The notes beneath the pieces are model-generated. The model did not search any database. It worked only from the letters and a program-made list of their open reading frames with translations, and was not told the DNA's origin. The position numbers were made by a program, and so were the translations under genes. This document shows positions 10,393-18,957 of a DNA stretch of 64,000 nt, in pieces. The DNA lies in contig NZ_WBSN01000006.1 in assembly GCF_009299475.1 (NCBI RefSeq), positions 62,001 through 126,000 on the forward strand, in the 5' to 3' direction. Source of the stretch: Bifidobacterium avesanii. GTDB taxonomy: Bacteria; Actinomycetota; Actinomycetes; Actinomycetales; Bifidobacteriaceae. The number at the start of each line of letters is the position of its first letter. Position 1 is the stretch's first letter.

Positions 10393-11130
10393 ATGTGCGC
10401 CGCAGTCGCCGCATCGCCGGTGGTCACTTCATCGATAAGGTACCGTCCCGTCGTCTGGAACGATATCGACAGGATCGTCAGGGCGTTCGACGACACATGG
10501 GGCAGCTGGGGCGTGACCGGCGGCAAGCCCGAATCGTGGCTGCTGTCCAAGCATTTCGTGCTGCATTATCTGGAACCCGCCACCTGCGGCGACGTGGCCG
10601 AAACCGCCGACGGCCGGTTCATGGGCGTCACCCTGTCCCGCACGGTCGGCGCGCCGGTCCTGTTCCCGCAGGCCTCGGCCGAGCTGGAGCGCGTCAACGC
10701 CGAACTCAACGCGACCGACGCCGGCTCCCGGGGGCTCGCGGACACGCTGCACTGGCACGACATCGAAACCGACATGGAATCGGCGATCGGCGTCAACGAA
10801 TCCACGCAGGCCGAACTCGAGCTGTTCCTCGTCTCCAAGGACGCGCGCGGGCACGGCGTGGGCGGCACGCTGTGGCGGCGGCTCATGGCTCATTTCGCGG
10901 ATTGCGGCGTGGAACGCTACTACCTGCACACCGACTCGAGCTGCGACGTGGGCTTCTACCGCCACAAGGGCCTCGACTGCCTCGCCGAGCGCTACGCCAA
11001 GGACCATCCCGAGGACAACCGCCTCGGCGAGGATCCGATGGACGACATCTTCATCTACGCCGGTGACGTGCCTGCCGTCGCGCCGGAAACCGCGACGCCG
11101 CGAACCGCCGCGCAGGGAGCCGACCGATGA
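10393..11130 (+). CDS. GNAT-family N-acetyltransferase
   Basis: The 245-residue protein carries the acetyl-CoA motif as ELFLVSKDARGHGVGGTLW, with the RGxGxG loop, and the typical motif B region FYRHKGL near the end. The substrate is unknown. An AAAGGAGCG ribosome site lies just before the ATG. The stop overlaps the MFS gene by 4 bases (ATGA), so acetyltransferase and transporter are co-translated. That pairing often serves resistance or export of a small molecule, which here is only an inference. A polar, Ala/Thr-rich tail of about 20 residues follows the domain. Confidence 0.8.
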   Translation: MCAAVAASPVVTSSIRYRPVVWNDIDRIVRAFDDTWGSWGVTGGKPESWLLSKHFVLHYLEPATCGDVAETADGRFMGVTLSRTVGAPVLFPQASAELERVNAELNATDAGSRGLADTLHWHDIETDMESAIGVNESTQAELELFLVSKDARGHGVGGTLWRRLMAHFADCGVERYYLHTDSSCDVGFYRHKGLDCLAERYAKDHPEDNRLGEDPMDDIFIYAGDVPAVAPETATPRTAAQGADR

Positions 11131-12422
11131 GCGCCGCCCCCTCGCCCTACGCGCGACTGTTCCGTCTGCCCGGCGCCAAGGCGTTCTGCGTCTCCGCGGC
11201 CGTCGCGCGCCTGCCCATCTCCATGATGAGCCTCGGCATCGTGCTCGCGCTCAACCATCTGTACGACAACTGGACCGTCGCGGGCACCATGAGCGCCTCC
11301 TACATCTTCTGCGCGGCGATCGTCACCCCGTTCTACGCGCGTCTGTTCGACCGGTTCGGCCAGCGCCGCGTGGGCGTGGTCGCGCTCGGCGTGCAGACGG
11401 TCGTCATGCTCGGCTTCGCCACCGGCGCCGCCCTGCGCATCCCGATCCCCGCGCTGTTCGCGCTCGCCGTCATGGCCGGCCTGTCGCAGTTCTCGTTCGG
11501 CGCGCTCGTGCGCACCCGCTGGGCCTACGCGCTGCGCGGCCACGGCGACGAGGATTCGCTGCTCAACACAGCGTATGCGCTCGAATCGGCGATCGACGAG
11601 ATCGTGTTCATCGTCGGCCCCATCCTCGCCGCGTTCCTCGCCACGTCCGTCAACCCGGTCTCGCAGCTGTTCGTGCCGGTGATCGCCGCGGCCACGGGCG
11701 GCACGGTGTTCTTCTCCCTCAAGGGCACGCAGCCGCCGGTCATGACGCCCGTCGCCGTCGAGGCCGCGCAATCCGGGGCGGCGGGACGATCCGGTGCGAG
11801 GAGCCCGCGCATCAACGCGCCCGCCCGCGCCAAAAGCGCACTGCTCTACCCCGGCGTGTGGATCGTGGTGGTGGTGTTCGTGGTGTTCAACATGAGCTTC
11901 ACCGCGTTCGACGTCTCCGTGACCGCCAACATGAAGGCCATGGGCCTCGAGCAGTTCGTGGGCCTCCAGCTCGCCATGTTCGCGGTCGGCTCCTGCATGG
12001 GCGCGATCGTGTTCGGCTCCGTGAGGTTCCCCGGCTCGCACTGGAAGCTCATGGTGCTGTTCCTGGCCATCCTCACGGGCGGGTTCGTGCTGTTCCGCCT
12101 CGCCATGAACCACCTGATCCTGCTGGGCGTGCTGGAGATCCTCGCCGGTCTGGTGGTCTCGCCCATGTTCGCCACCGGCAACCTCATCGTCAAGGAGAGC
12201 GTGCCCGCGCGCTCGCTCACCGAGGGGCTCGCGTGGGTGACCACGGGCGGCTCGGTGGGCGCCTCGCTCGGATCCTCGGCGGCGGGCGTGGTGCTCGACG
12301 CGGGCGGGCCGGCCATGGGCCTCATGCTGCCGTTCCTCTTCACCGGCTGCGCGGTGCCGCTCGCCTTCGCCGGCTGGCTCATGGCCCGCCGCCGCGTCGC
12401 CCGCCAATCTCTGCAGTCCTGA
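11127..12422 (+). CDS. MFS transporter
   Basis: The 431-residue, very hydrophobic protein has about 12 predicted membrane helices and a basic central loop near residues 210–235, as in major facilitator carriers. RLFDRFGQRRVG after the second helix matches the signature loop of the family (GxxxDRxGxRR-like). It is translationally coupled to the acetyltransferase upstream. The substrate cannot be read from sequence; a drug or small-metabolite exporter is the default guess. Its stop codon is the first unit of a 14-bp tandem repeat. Confidence 0.85.
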   Translation: MSAAPSPYARLFRLPGAKAFCVSAAVARLPISMMSLGIVLALNHLYDNWTVAGTMSASYIFCAAIVTPFYARLFDRFGQRRVGVVALGVQTVVMLGFATGAALRIPIPALFALAVMAGLSQFSFGALVRTRWAYALRGHGDEDSLLNTAYALESAIDEIVFIVGPILAAFLATSVNPVSQLFVPVIAAATGGTVFFSLKGTQPPVMTPVAVEAAQSGAAGRSGARSPRINAPARAKSALLYPGVWIVVVVFVVFNMSFTAFDVSVTANMKAMGLEQFVGLQLAMFAVGSCMGAIVFGSVRFPGSHWKLMVLFLAILTGGFVLFRLAMNHLILLGVLEILAGLVVSPMFATGNLIVKESVPARSLTEGLAWVTTGGSVGASLGSSAAGVVLDAGGPAMGLMLPFLFTGCAVPLAFAGWLMARRRVARQSLQS

Positions 12423-12460
12423 CCGCCCGGCCCTGACCGCCCGGCCCTGACCGCCCGGCC
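12420..12460. repeat. 14-bp tandem repeat, three units, starting in a stop codon
   Basis: The unit TGACCGCCCGGCCC repeats at 12420, 12434 and 12448; the last copy lacks one base. The first unit contains the MFS stop codon. Because the unit is not a multiple of three and begins with TGA, expansion or contraction would not lengthen the protein. Confidence 0.85.
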
Positions 12461-12567
12461 GCGCTCCAGCCCCGACCGGCCGAGCTCGTCCTCGTCGTCC
12501 GATCGTCTCGTCCCGATCGTTCCAACCTGCGCCCCTCGCATGGCGGACAAGCTCTCCGAACCATGCA

Positions 12568-12629
12568 AAAGGGGCCGTTCGTTCCAATCCGCGAACCGCA
12601 TGGCGCGGATTGGAACGAACGGCCCCTTT
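12568..12629. terminator. Perfect 26-bp-arm palindrome between convergent genes (family I)
   Basis: Arms 12568–12593 and 12604–12629 are perfectly complementary, with a 10-base loop. A-rich and T-rich ends suit bidirectional termination of the MFS gene and the GH2 gene. The arm contains GTTCGTTCCAATCCGC, nearly the same as palindromes at 58104 and 58193, so it also belongs to a dispersed repeat family. Confidence 0.85.
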
Positions 12630-12657
12630 CAGTCGGAGCGGCCGGGAAGGCTACGCG

Positions 12658-14973
12658 TTACTTGGCGATCTTCTGCAGCTCGGCGTTGGCGTAGGCCATC
12701 TTCTTCTTGAGCTCCTCCTCGTCGATCGGCTTGCCGGACATGCCGCCCATCTTGCCGAACAGCTCCTCCACGGTGGAGGTGCCCATCATGCCGAACATGC
12801 TGGCCTTGAGGCGCATGCCGGACAGGCCGGACGCCACGTTCGCGAGGATGCGCGAGGCCTCCTTGTTCTCCAGCACGTCGTTGATAATGTCCTTGACCGA
12901 GTACTTCGACGGATCGATCGGGGCGTCCTCCTTCACGGTGTCCAGATTCACGTCGTCGAACCAGTTGGCCACGCCGGCGCCGCCGTCCGGATCCACGAAC
13001 GTGTACGGGGCGTAGGGCTCGGCGACCTTGGTGAAGGTGGCGGTGTCCGAAAGCGCGGTGCCGTCGGAGCCGGTGGCGTGCGCCTCGATCACGGTGGCGC
13101 CGTCCTTGAGCGGCACGTCCTTGAACTCGAACACGCGGTGGGCGGTCAGGGAGGCGAACGGCTCGCCGTCCACGAGCAGCTCCACCGAATCGGCGTTGGA
13201 GTACACCTTGACGGCGATCCTGTCCGCGGCGCGCAGGGCGTAGCGCTTGGAGGCGATGTGGATCATCGGCTCGTGGGACCAGTAGGCCTGGTAGACGTAG
13301 AAGGAGTCCTTTTTGATCTTGCGGTCGATGGTGACGAGGCCCTTGTTGTTGCGGCCCTTGACGCCGCCCTCGTCGCGCGAGTCGCAGCCGAAGTCGAACA
13401 TGTTCCACACGTGGGTGGCCCACAGCCACGGGCGCTCCTCGATGATCCTCGCCATGTGCTCGTGGTAGATCGCCTGGTACTCCTCGGAGTAGTCGCCGCA
13501 CTGCGGGTTGTCGGAGTGGTAGCTGATGATGCCCTCGCAGCCGTATTCGGAGATGCCGGTCGCGCGGTCCGGGTGCATGGCGTGGAACTCGTCGAGCCAC
13601 TCCTCGTTGTCCTCGAGCTTGCCGCCGTACCAGCCGAAGTAGTGGTTGTAGCTCAGGATGTCGGTGATCTGGTTGTGCTCGGAGTCCTTCGGGGTGTTGG
13701 AGACCTGAGCCATGGTGGTCACGCGGGTCGGGTCGAGCTTGTGGCACAGCTCGTTGAGGTCCTTGAGGTTCGCGACGAGCTGCTCGCTGTCGCCGCCGAT
13801 CAGGATCTCGTTGGAAATGCCCCACGTCACGATCGACGGGTGGTTGAAGCTCTGCACGATCAGCTCGGTCATCTGCTGGCGGCAGTCCTCGTGCGCGGCC
13901 GGGTCCTCGTTCATGCGGGAGATGAACGGGATCTCCGCCCACACCACGAGTCCGAGCATGTCGCACAGGTCGTAGAACTCCTGCGCCTGCTGGTAGTGGG
14001 CCAGGCGCACGGTGTTCGCGCCGAGCTCCTTGATCATGTACGCATCCTCGATGTGGTCCTCGAGGCTCAGCGCGTTGCCCTTGCCGAGGCGGTCCTGATG
14101 GCGGGAGACGCCGCGCAGCGGGGTGAGCCTGCCGTTGAGGAAGAAGCCCTGCTGCGGGTCCATGCGGAACTCGCGCACGCCGTGGTGCACCTCCACCTCG
14201 TCGAGCACCTCGTTGTGGCGCATGAGCGTGGCGGTCACGGTGTACAGGTACGGGTCCTCGACGCCCTGCCACAGGTGCGCGTCCGGCAGGTCGATGGCCA
14301 CGCGCACGTCCGGCCCGGCCACGGCGGAGGCCCCGGCCACCTCCACGCCCATCTCGTCGGTCACCTGGAAGTTCACGAAGTCGCCCTCCTCGGCGCCGGT
14401 CACGTAGGCGCGGGCGTCGATCGTGGCGTGGCCGTCGCTGTCGGGGCCGAGGTGCGGCTTGGAGGAGACCGTCACGCCCGGGCCGGCGAAGTAGTCGAGG
14501 TCGAAGTGCGCGGCCGGCACGGTGACGAGCTCGACCGGGCGGTACAGGCCTCCGTAGAACGTGAAGTCGGCCATCTGCGGGTATACGTCGGAGCGCTCCT
14601 CGTTGCTCACCTTCACGGCGAGCACGTTCTCGCCGGGGATGAGCGTGGAGGTGATGTCCGCGCGGAACGTGGAGAAGCCGCCCTTGTGCTCGGCCACCTT
14701 CACGCCGTTCACGTACGCCTCGGCAACGTTGGCGGCGCCGTGGAACTGCACGTAGGTGAGCGCGCCCTCCGGCTGCTCGCCGAGGTCGAACTTGCGCACG
14801 TACCAGCATGCGCCGCGGTAGTAGTCCGAGCCGCCGTCCTGGCCGTCGAACTTGTTCCAGGTGTGGGGCACGGTCACGGCGGTCCAGTCGGCGCCGGGCG
14901 CGTAGGCGGGCACGCCGTCCTGCTCGGCCTTGGTGAACAGCCAGCCGTCGGTCAACGGAATGATGGTGCGCAT
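12658..14973 (-). CDS. GH2 glycoside hydrolase (beta-galactosidase type)
   Basis: The 771-residue cytoplasmic enzyme has the GH2 plan: a jelly-roll N-terminal domain (PHTWNKFDG, WYVRKF), an immunoglobulin-like domain, a TIM barrel with acid/base E389 in WGISNE and nucleophile E476 in GISEYG, and a further beta domain. A charged helical tail of about 100 residues (SKYSVKDI to the end) follows and is not part of the catalytic fold. No signal peptide is seen. The start is preceded by AAGGAAGGA. It is divergent from a LacI regulator 188 bases away that probably controls it. Beta-galactosidase is likeliest; beta-glucuronidase or another GH2 activity is not excluded. Confidence 0.85.
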   Translation of the reverse strand: MRTIIPLTDGWLFTKAEQDGVPAYAPGADWTAVTVPHTWNKFDGQDGGSDYYRGACWYVRKFDLGEQPEGALTYVQFHGAANVAEAYVNGVKVAEHKGGFSTFRADITSTLIPGENVLAVKVSNEERSDVYPQMADFTFYGGLYRPVELVTVPAAHFDLDYFAGPGVTVSSKPHLGPDSDGHATIDARAYVTGAEEGDFVNFQVTDEMGVEVAGASAVAGPDVRVAIDLPDAHLWQGVEDPYLYTVTATLMRHNEVLDEVEVHHGVREFRMDPQQGFFLNGRLTPLRGVSRHQDRLGKGNALSLEDHIEDAYMIKELGANTVRLAHYQQAQEFYDLCDMLGLVVWAEIPFISRMNEDPAAHEDCRQQMTELIVQSFNHPSIVTWGISNEILIGGDSEQLVANLKDLNELCHKLDPTRVTTMAQVSNTPKDSEHNQITDILSYNHYFGWYGGKLEDNEEWLDEFHAMHPDRATGISEYGCEGIISYHSDNPQCGDYSEEYQAIYHEHMARIIEERPWLWATHVWNMFDFGCDSRDEGGVKGRNNKGLVTIDRKIKKDSFYVYQAYWSHEPMIHIASKRYALRAADRIAVKVYSNADSVELLVDGEPFASLTAHRVFEFKDVPLKDGATVIEAHATGSDGTALSDTATFTKVAEPYAPYTFVDPDGGAGVANWFDDVNLDTVKEDAPIDPSKYSVKDIINDVLENKEASRILANVASGLSGMRLKASMFGMMGTSTVEELFGKMGGMSGKPIDEEELKKKMAYANAELQKIAK

Positions 14974-15161
14974 GGGATTCGTCCTTCCTTAATCTGCGAT
15001 CGAACCGGAGCGCGGGAACCGCATTGTCGCCGCGCCTCTTGATTCCAAGGTACGGGCGGGAGGGCGCCGCCGGTGTTTGTTTCAGACGTTTTCCACGTTG
15101 TTCACCGGCCCGTCGCCGTCGCGTGTCCGAATGTCCCACTTGGCCGGCTACCGTAAGGGGC

Positions 15162-16154
15162 ATGACGAAAGTGACGATTCGCGACGTGGCGACCGCCGCC
15201 GGCGTGTCCCCGGCAACCGTGTCCCGCGCCCTGAGCCAGCCGGGGCGCGTGACGCTCGAAACCGCGGAGAGGATCCGCCGCATCGCGGACGAACTCGGCT
15301 ACCGTTCGCGCGACGTGGCCGTCGATCCGCTCGAGCGGCGTCTGGTGGGGGAGATCGCCGTGCTGGTGCCCAACCTGAGCTATCCGATCTTCGCCGACTA
15401 TATGCACGGCATGCAGCGGCTGTGCGACGGACGCGGCTACGCGGTTTCGGTCAACGCCACCGGCGACCGCGGCGACGCGGAGCGGGATCTCATCGCCCGC
15501 TGCCTCAAGCGCGCCGACGGGCTCGTGCTCGTCGCCTCCCGCGTGCCGGACACGGTGATCCGCAAGGCGGCGCAGACCAAGCCCGTGGTGGTGATCAACC
15601 GCCTCGTGCGCGGCGTGCAGTCCGTGATCGTGGACGACCGCGCCAGCGTGGAGGAGGCCGTGCTGGAGCTGAAGCGGCTCGGCCACCGATCCATCACCTA
15701 CGCGCCCGGCCCGGCGTCCTCGTGGCAGAACGGCCTGAGATGGCAGGGGCTGCTCACCGTCTGCCAGCGCGAGGGCGTCAAACTGCGGCGCGTCGAATGC
15801 TCGTACACCGAGCGCGGCGTGGACGAGGAGACCTTCGAACGGTTCGCGCAGCGGCCCACCGACGCGATCGTGGCGTACAACGACGGGCTTGCGGTCTCGT
15901 TCATGCGCCTGCTGGAGGGGCACGGGCTGAACGTGCCCGGCGACGTCTCGGTCATCGGCTTCGACGACACGATGGAGGGGCGCATGTCCAGCCCCAAGCT
16001 CGCCACGATCGGCGTGGACCGCGACGCGGTGGGCCTGCTGGCGGCCGGCAACCTCCTCGACCGCGTGCTGCACATCGCCGACGCCGGCACCGCGCCCGAG
16101 GTGCTGCACTCCCGCTTCATGCCCGCGGGCAGCATCGGTCCGGTCCGCGCCTGA
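15162..16154 (+). CDS. LacI-family transcriptional regulator
   Basis: The 330-residue repressor has an N-terminal LacI helix-turn-helix (TIRDVATAAGVSPATVSRAL) and a periplasmic-binding-protein-like sugar-sensing domain ending in the usual VSVIGFDDT segment. The ATG at 15162 follows AAGGGG and starts directly at the DNA-binding domain; the upstream in-frame extension is not credible. It lies divergent from the GH2 gene and probably represses it. The 188-base shared promoter region shows no perfect palindrome, so the operator is unassigned. The protein resembles the second LacI protein at 52330. Confidence 0.9.
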   Translation: MTKVTIRDVATAAGVSPATVSRALSQPGRVTLETAERIRRIADELGYRSRDVAVDPLERRLVGEIAVLVPNLSYPIFADYMHGMQRLCDGRGYAVSVNATGDRGDAERDLIARCLKRADGLVLVASRVPDTVIRKAAQTKPVVVINRLVRGVQSVIVDDRASVEEAVLELKRLGHRSITYAPGPASSWQNGLRWQGLLTVCQREGVKLRRVECSYTERGVDEETFERFAQRPTDAIVAYNDGLAVSFMRLLEGHGLNVPGDVSVIGFDDTMEGRMSSPKLATIGVDRDAVGLLAAGNLLDRVLHIADAGTAPEVLHSRFMPAGSIGPVRA

Positions 16155-16197
16155 CATCGGACGCGCGCGCCGGGCAACGGCGTGGCACAATGAGGGC

Positions 16198-16857
16198 GTG
16201 TCTGTATTCCAGTCGATTCGAGATATGTTCGCCGTACGCGAGGGCGTGCGCGCCAACGCCCTGAACGTGCCGGAGCGCATCGAGGCGCCGGCCGGCTTCG
16301 CGCAAATCACGTTGCGTCCCGTGCGTGAGGACGACCAGGAGGATTGGAACGACGTGCGCTGGGGCAACCGCGAATGGCTGGCGCCGTGGGAATCCGGCAA
16401 TCCGGTGGGCGGCAAACCGCTCTCCTTCAACGCGTGGGTGCGCCGCATGCGCGAGGACGAGGCCGCGGGCTGCGGCGTGGTGTTCCTCATCGAATACCAG
16501 ATGCAGATCGTCGGCCAGGTCTCGCTCGGCGCGATCAGCTACGGGGCGCTGCGCTCGGGCATGGTGGGCTACTGGGTCTCGCAGCGGTACGCCGGCCATG
16601 GCTTCGCGCCGCTCGCGGTGGCCATGCTCGCCGACTGGGCGTTCCACGACCCGACCGGGCCCGGGCTGCACCGCATCGAAATCGCCATTCTGCCGGAGAA
16701 CCACCGCTCCAAGCGCGTGGTCGCCAAGCTCGGACTCGTGGATGAAGGACTCAAACGCTCCTATATGTATGTCAACGGCCGGTGGCGCGACCACGAAAGC
16801 TACAGCCTGCTCGCGGACGACTGCGCGGGCAGCGTGACCGACCGGCTGCGCGGCTGA
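16198..16857 (+). CDS. rimJ: RimJ/RimL-type GNAT acetyltransferase
   Basis: The 219-residue protein has a GNAT fold of the ribosomal-protein-alanine acetyltransferase kind: ITLRPVREDDQEDW at the start, GYWVSQRYAGHGFAP (the acetyl-CoA loop) and ENHRSKRVVAKLGL near the end. The start is GTG at 16198, with GAGGG upstream. In many actinobacteria rimJ sits next to glp (a MoeA/gephyrin homologue) and the membrane protein GlpR/SepX. Here the latter follows 78 bases downstream and glp is absent. Confidence 0.85.
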   Translation: MSVFQSIRDMFAVREGVRANALNVPERIEAPAGFAQITLRPVREDDQEDWNDVRWGNREWLAPWESGNPVGGKPLSFNAWVRRMREDEAAGCGVVFLIEYQMQIVGQVSLGAISYGALRSGMVGYWVSQRYAGHGFAPLAVAMLADWAFHDPTGPGLHRIEIAILPENHRSKRVVAKLGLVDEGLKRSYMYVNGRWRDHESYSLLADDCAGSVTDRLRG

Positions 16858-16935
16858 GGGCCGTCGCGCGGCTGAATCATTCCATTCCGGCGACACGCTC
16901 ACGGAATCGTCACCACAACATCCGCAAACCCGTCT

Positions 16936-18141
16936 ATGGTTAAGCCTATGGGTTACGAGTCGTTGAGCAGCGTGGTGCTGGTCGCGATAGCCGTATTGCT
17001 GGTGCTCGTGTGGGCGCCTCGCAAGGCCCGTAAAGGCATGAAGGACGCTTCCGAGCACCGTGCGGATCGCTTTTCGGCCTCGCTGCACTTGGTCGACGCG
17101 TCGAGCGCCACCCGGTTCAGCGATACGACACCCCCCATCATGAAAGGTTTGACGATGCAGGCAGAACAGCAGCGCAAGGCGTCCCGGTACACTCCGCAGC
17201 GCATCGCACGCGTGCGTTTGCTGCGGCGCGCCGCCATCCGCCGCCGCCGCGTGCTGGTGTCCGCGCTCGCCGCCGCGGCCGTGCTGGTGCTGGTGCTGGC
17301 GATCGCGCTGAAGTTCAGCCCGCTGTTCGCGCTCATTCCGCTGGCCCTTGACGCCGTGGTGCTGGCCCTCGGCGCGCATGCCTCCCGTCAGGCGCGCGCA
17401 TGGGAGGCCGAGGTAGCCGCCGTGCTGCGCGAGGGCGCCGGCGTCGCGCAGGTGCTGCCGCAGACCGTGGGGAAGGCCGCGCGTCCCGCCATGACCGCCC
17501 AGTCCGCTTCTTCCTCGTCTTCCCCGTCGAACTCCGACGACGCCGATCCGGCCACGGACACGCTGACCGCCGCCGAGATCCGCGACGCCGTGGACCGCGG
17601 CCGCGCCGAGCAGCTGGCCGCCAAGGCCGCGCGCGCCGCAGCCCTCGCCGCCGCGGCTCCGGTTGATGTTGCCGTCGAAGCGCCGGCTGAGACTCCGGCT
17701 GAGCAGTCCGAGGCCGTGGCGCCCGCCGGGGCCGTCGATCCTTCTTCCGATTCCTCCCATTCCTCCTCCGAGCCCGCCGCCGTTGTGGAGCCCGCCGTCG
17801 GGGAACCCGCCGCCGCGGCCGAGATCGTCGAGGAGCCGAGCGACGCCACCAACGAGCTGGAGCGCATCTCCCCGTCCCACGCGCTCGACGCCTTCGAGAT
17901 GGCCGCCTCGCAGGATCTCATCTCCTTCTCGCTGGGCGCCTCCCGCGCCGGCACGCCGGTCGAATCCGCGGCGCCGGAGAGCATGGAGATCAAGTCCACC
18001 CGTCAGGTCGCCAAGGCGGTGCCGCCGACCAACCCCGACTTCCACGCCGCCGAAGTGAAGCGCGACGTCGAGGCCCCGGCCGAGTCCTCCGACTCGCTGG
18101 GCGTGGACGTGGACGCGGTCATCGCGCGCCGCGGCCACTGA
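16936..18141 (+). CDS. GlpR/SepX-like membrane protein, candidate cell-division factor
   Basis: The 401-residue protein has one N-terminal membrane helix, a short basic cytoplasmic loop, then two close helices (about residues 90–137), then a long acidic Ser/Ala/Glu-rich cytoplasmic tail. That topology, and its place directly after rimJ, match actinobacterial GlpR (receptor of the gephyrin-like Glp) and Streptomyces SepX, which work at division sites with FtsZ/SepF. The assignment rests on topology and synteny because the family is poorly conserved in sequence. No strong ribosome site is seen. ATG at 16948 is an alternative start. The tail is rich in low-complexity Ala/Pro/Glu. Confidence 0.6.
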   Translation: MVKPMGYESLSSVVLVAIAVLLVLVWAPRKARKGMKDASEHRADRFSASLHLVDASSATRFSDTTPPIMKGLTMQAEQQRKASRYTPQRIARVRLLRRAAIRRRRVLVSALAAAAVLVLVLAIALKFSPLFALIPLALDAVVLALGAHASRQARAWEAEVAAVLREGAGVAQVLPQTVGKAARPAMTAQSASSSSSPSNSDDADPATDTLTAAEIRDAVDRGRAEQLAAKAARAAALAAAAPVDVAVEAPAETPAEQSEAVAPAGAVDPSSDSSHSSSEPAAVVEPAVGEPAAAAEIVEEPSDATNELERISPSHALDAFEMAASQDLISFSLGASRAGTPVESAAPESMEIKSTRQVAKAVPPTNPDFHAAEVKRDVEAPAESSDSLGVDVDAVIARRGH

Positions 18142-18189
18142 AGGCCGGTTCCGATTCCCGTCCGTTTCGCCCGCTTTTCTCCCACAGCG

Positions 18190-18216
18190 TTAGCACTCGA
18201 GTTGGCAGAGTGCTAA
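18190..18216 (+). promoter_or_regulatory. CIRCE operator for HrcA
   Basis: TTAGCACTC, nine bases, then GAGTGCTAA: a perfect CIRCE element, the known binding site of the heat-shock repressor HrcA. It overlaps the spacer of the groES promoter, so binding would block RNA polymerase. Confidence 0.97.
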
Positions 18217-18230
18217 ATTCGCGCTACAGT
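18202..18230 (+). promoter_or_regulatory. Probable groES promoter
   Basis: TTGGCA (18202–18207) and TACAGT (18225–18230) are separated by 17 bases, a good vegetative promoter. The CIRCE right arm falls in the spacer. The start of transcription would be near 18237, giving a leader of about 95 bases. Confidence 0.7.
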
Positions 18231-18331
18231 ATGGGGTAGCGCGTGAGGGTTCCGGTCAAGTGATCGTCAGCCTCTTACCTAGGGCCTTGGCGCGGGAACT
18301 ATTGGTTTTCTGTTGCATGAGGAGGCACACA

Positions 18332-18625
18332 GTGTCCATCGCACTTACGCCGTTGGAAGACAAGATCATCATCAAGCAGGCCGCTGCCGAGACGCAGACC
18401 GCTTCCGGCCTGTACATCCCGGACAACGCCAAGGAGAAGCCGCAGCAGGGTGAAGTGCTGGCCGTCGGCCCCGGCCGCCGCGACGACAAGGGCGAGCGCA
18501 TCCCGGTCGACGTCAAGGTCGGCGACAAGGTCCTGTACTCCAAGTACGGCGGCACCGAGGTCCACTACCAGGGCGAGGACTACCTCATCGTCTCCGCCCG
18601 CGACATTCTGGCCATCCTCGGCTGA
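18332..18625 (+). CDS. groS: Co-chaperonin GroES
   Basis: The 97-residue protein is full length for Gro[15 protein letters not shown] start, the mobile loop ([19 protein letters not shown]), GEVLAVGPG, and the [15 protein letters not shown] end. It caps the GroEL chamber during protein folding in the cytoplasm. The GTG start follows GAGGAGG at a good distance. An in-frame upstream start would add a non-family leader. It is monocistronic here, with a terminator directly downstream; groEL is not adjacent, as is usual in bifidobacteria. Confidence 0.97.
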   Translation: MSIALTPLEDKIIIKQAAAETQTASGLYIPDNAKEKPQQGEVLAVGPGRRDDKGERIPVDVKVGDKVLYSKYGGTEVHYQGEDYLIVSARDILAILG

Positions 18626-18639
18626 TTGCCTTTCGGCTG

Positions 18640-18685
18640 AAGGGCCCCGAACCCACCGCAATGGGTTCGGGGCCCTTTTGTTTTG
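18640..18685 (+). terminator. Intrinsic terminator of groES
   Basis: A 16-bp stem (18640–18655 with 18662–18677), a six-base loop and TTTTGTTTT follow the groES stop. A further inverted repeat GCCCGGCA/TGCCGGGC lies about 40–70 bases downstream. The rest of the gap to 18957 holds only a TATACT (18869) that could be the −10 box of the next gene. Confidence 0.9.
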
Positions 18686-18957
18686 TCTGGGCAATTCGCC
18701 TGTCCGCTTTTCATGCCCGGCAAGCAAACCGCGGCATTATGCCGGGCGACGTTGCGATTCCGCCATTGCCGATGGGAATATCCCGCTTGGTTCGCCGGCC
18801 GGGTGCGGTGCCGCGCCGTATCGCTGCGCCGCAATTCCCAAATGATGGGATTCCGTTTCAAATCCGCATATACTGGTAGGCAGTGCACGCGCCTCGCCTC
18901 GCGCGCGACGGGCGTGCCATCCACCGGACAAAGCAGTCGAGAGGCAGGAATCATCAT

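Noticed and set aside
12610-15042. An 810-codon plus-strand frame opposite the GH2 gene
   Set aside because: It is Val/Leu/His-rich with no motif, while the minus strand has the GH2 catalytic residues.
14974-15161. A clear LacI operator between the GH2 gene and its regulator
   Set aside because: Only partial inverted matches were found (for example around ACGTTTTCCACGT at 15087); none is convincing.
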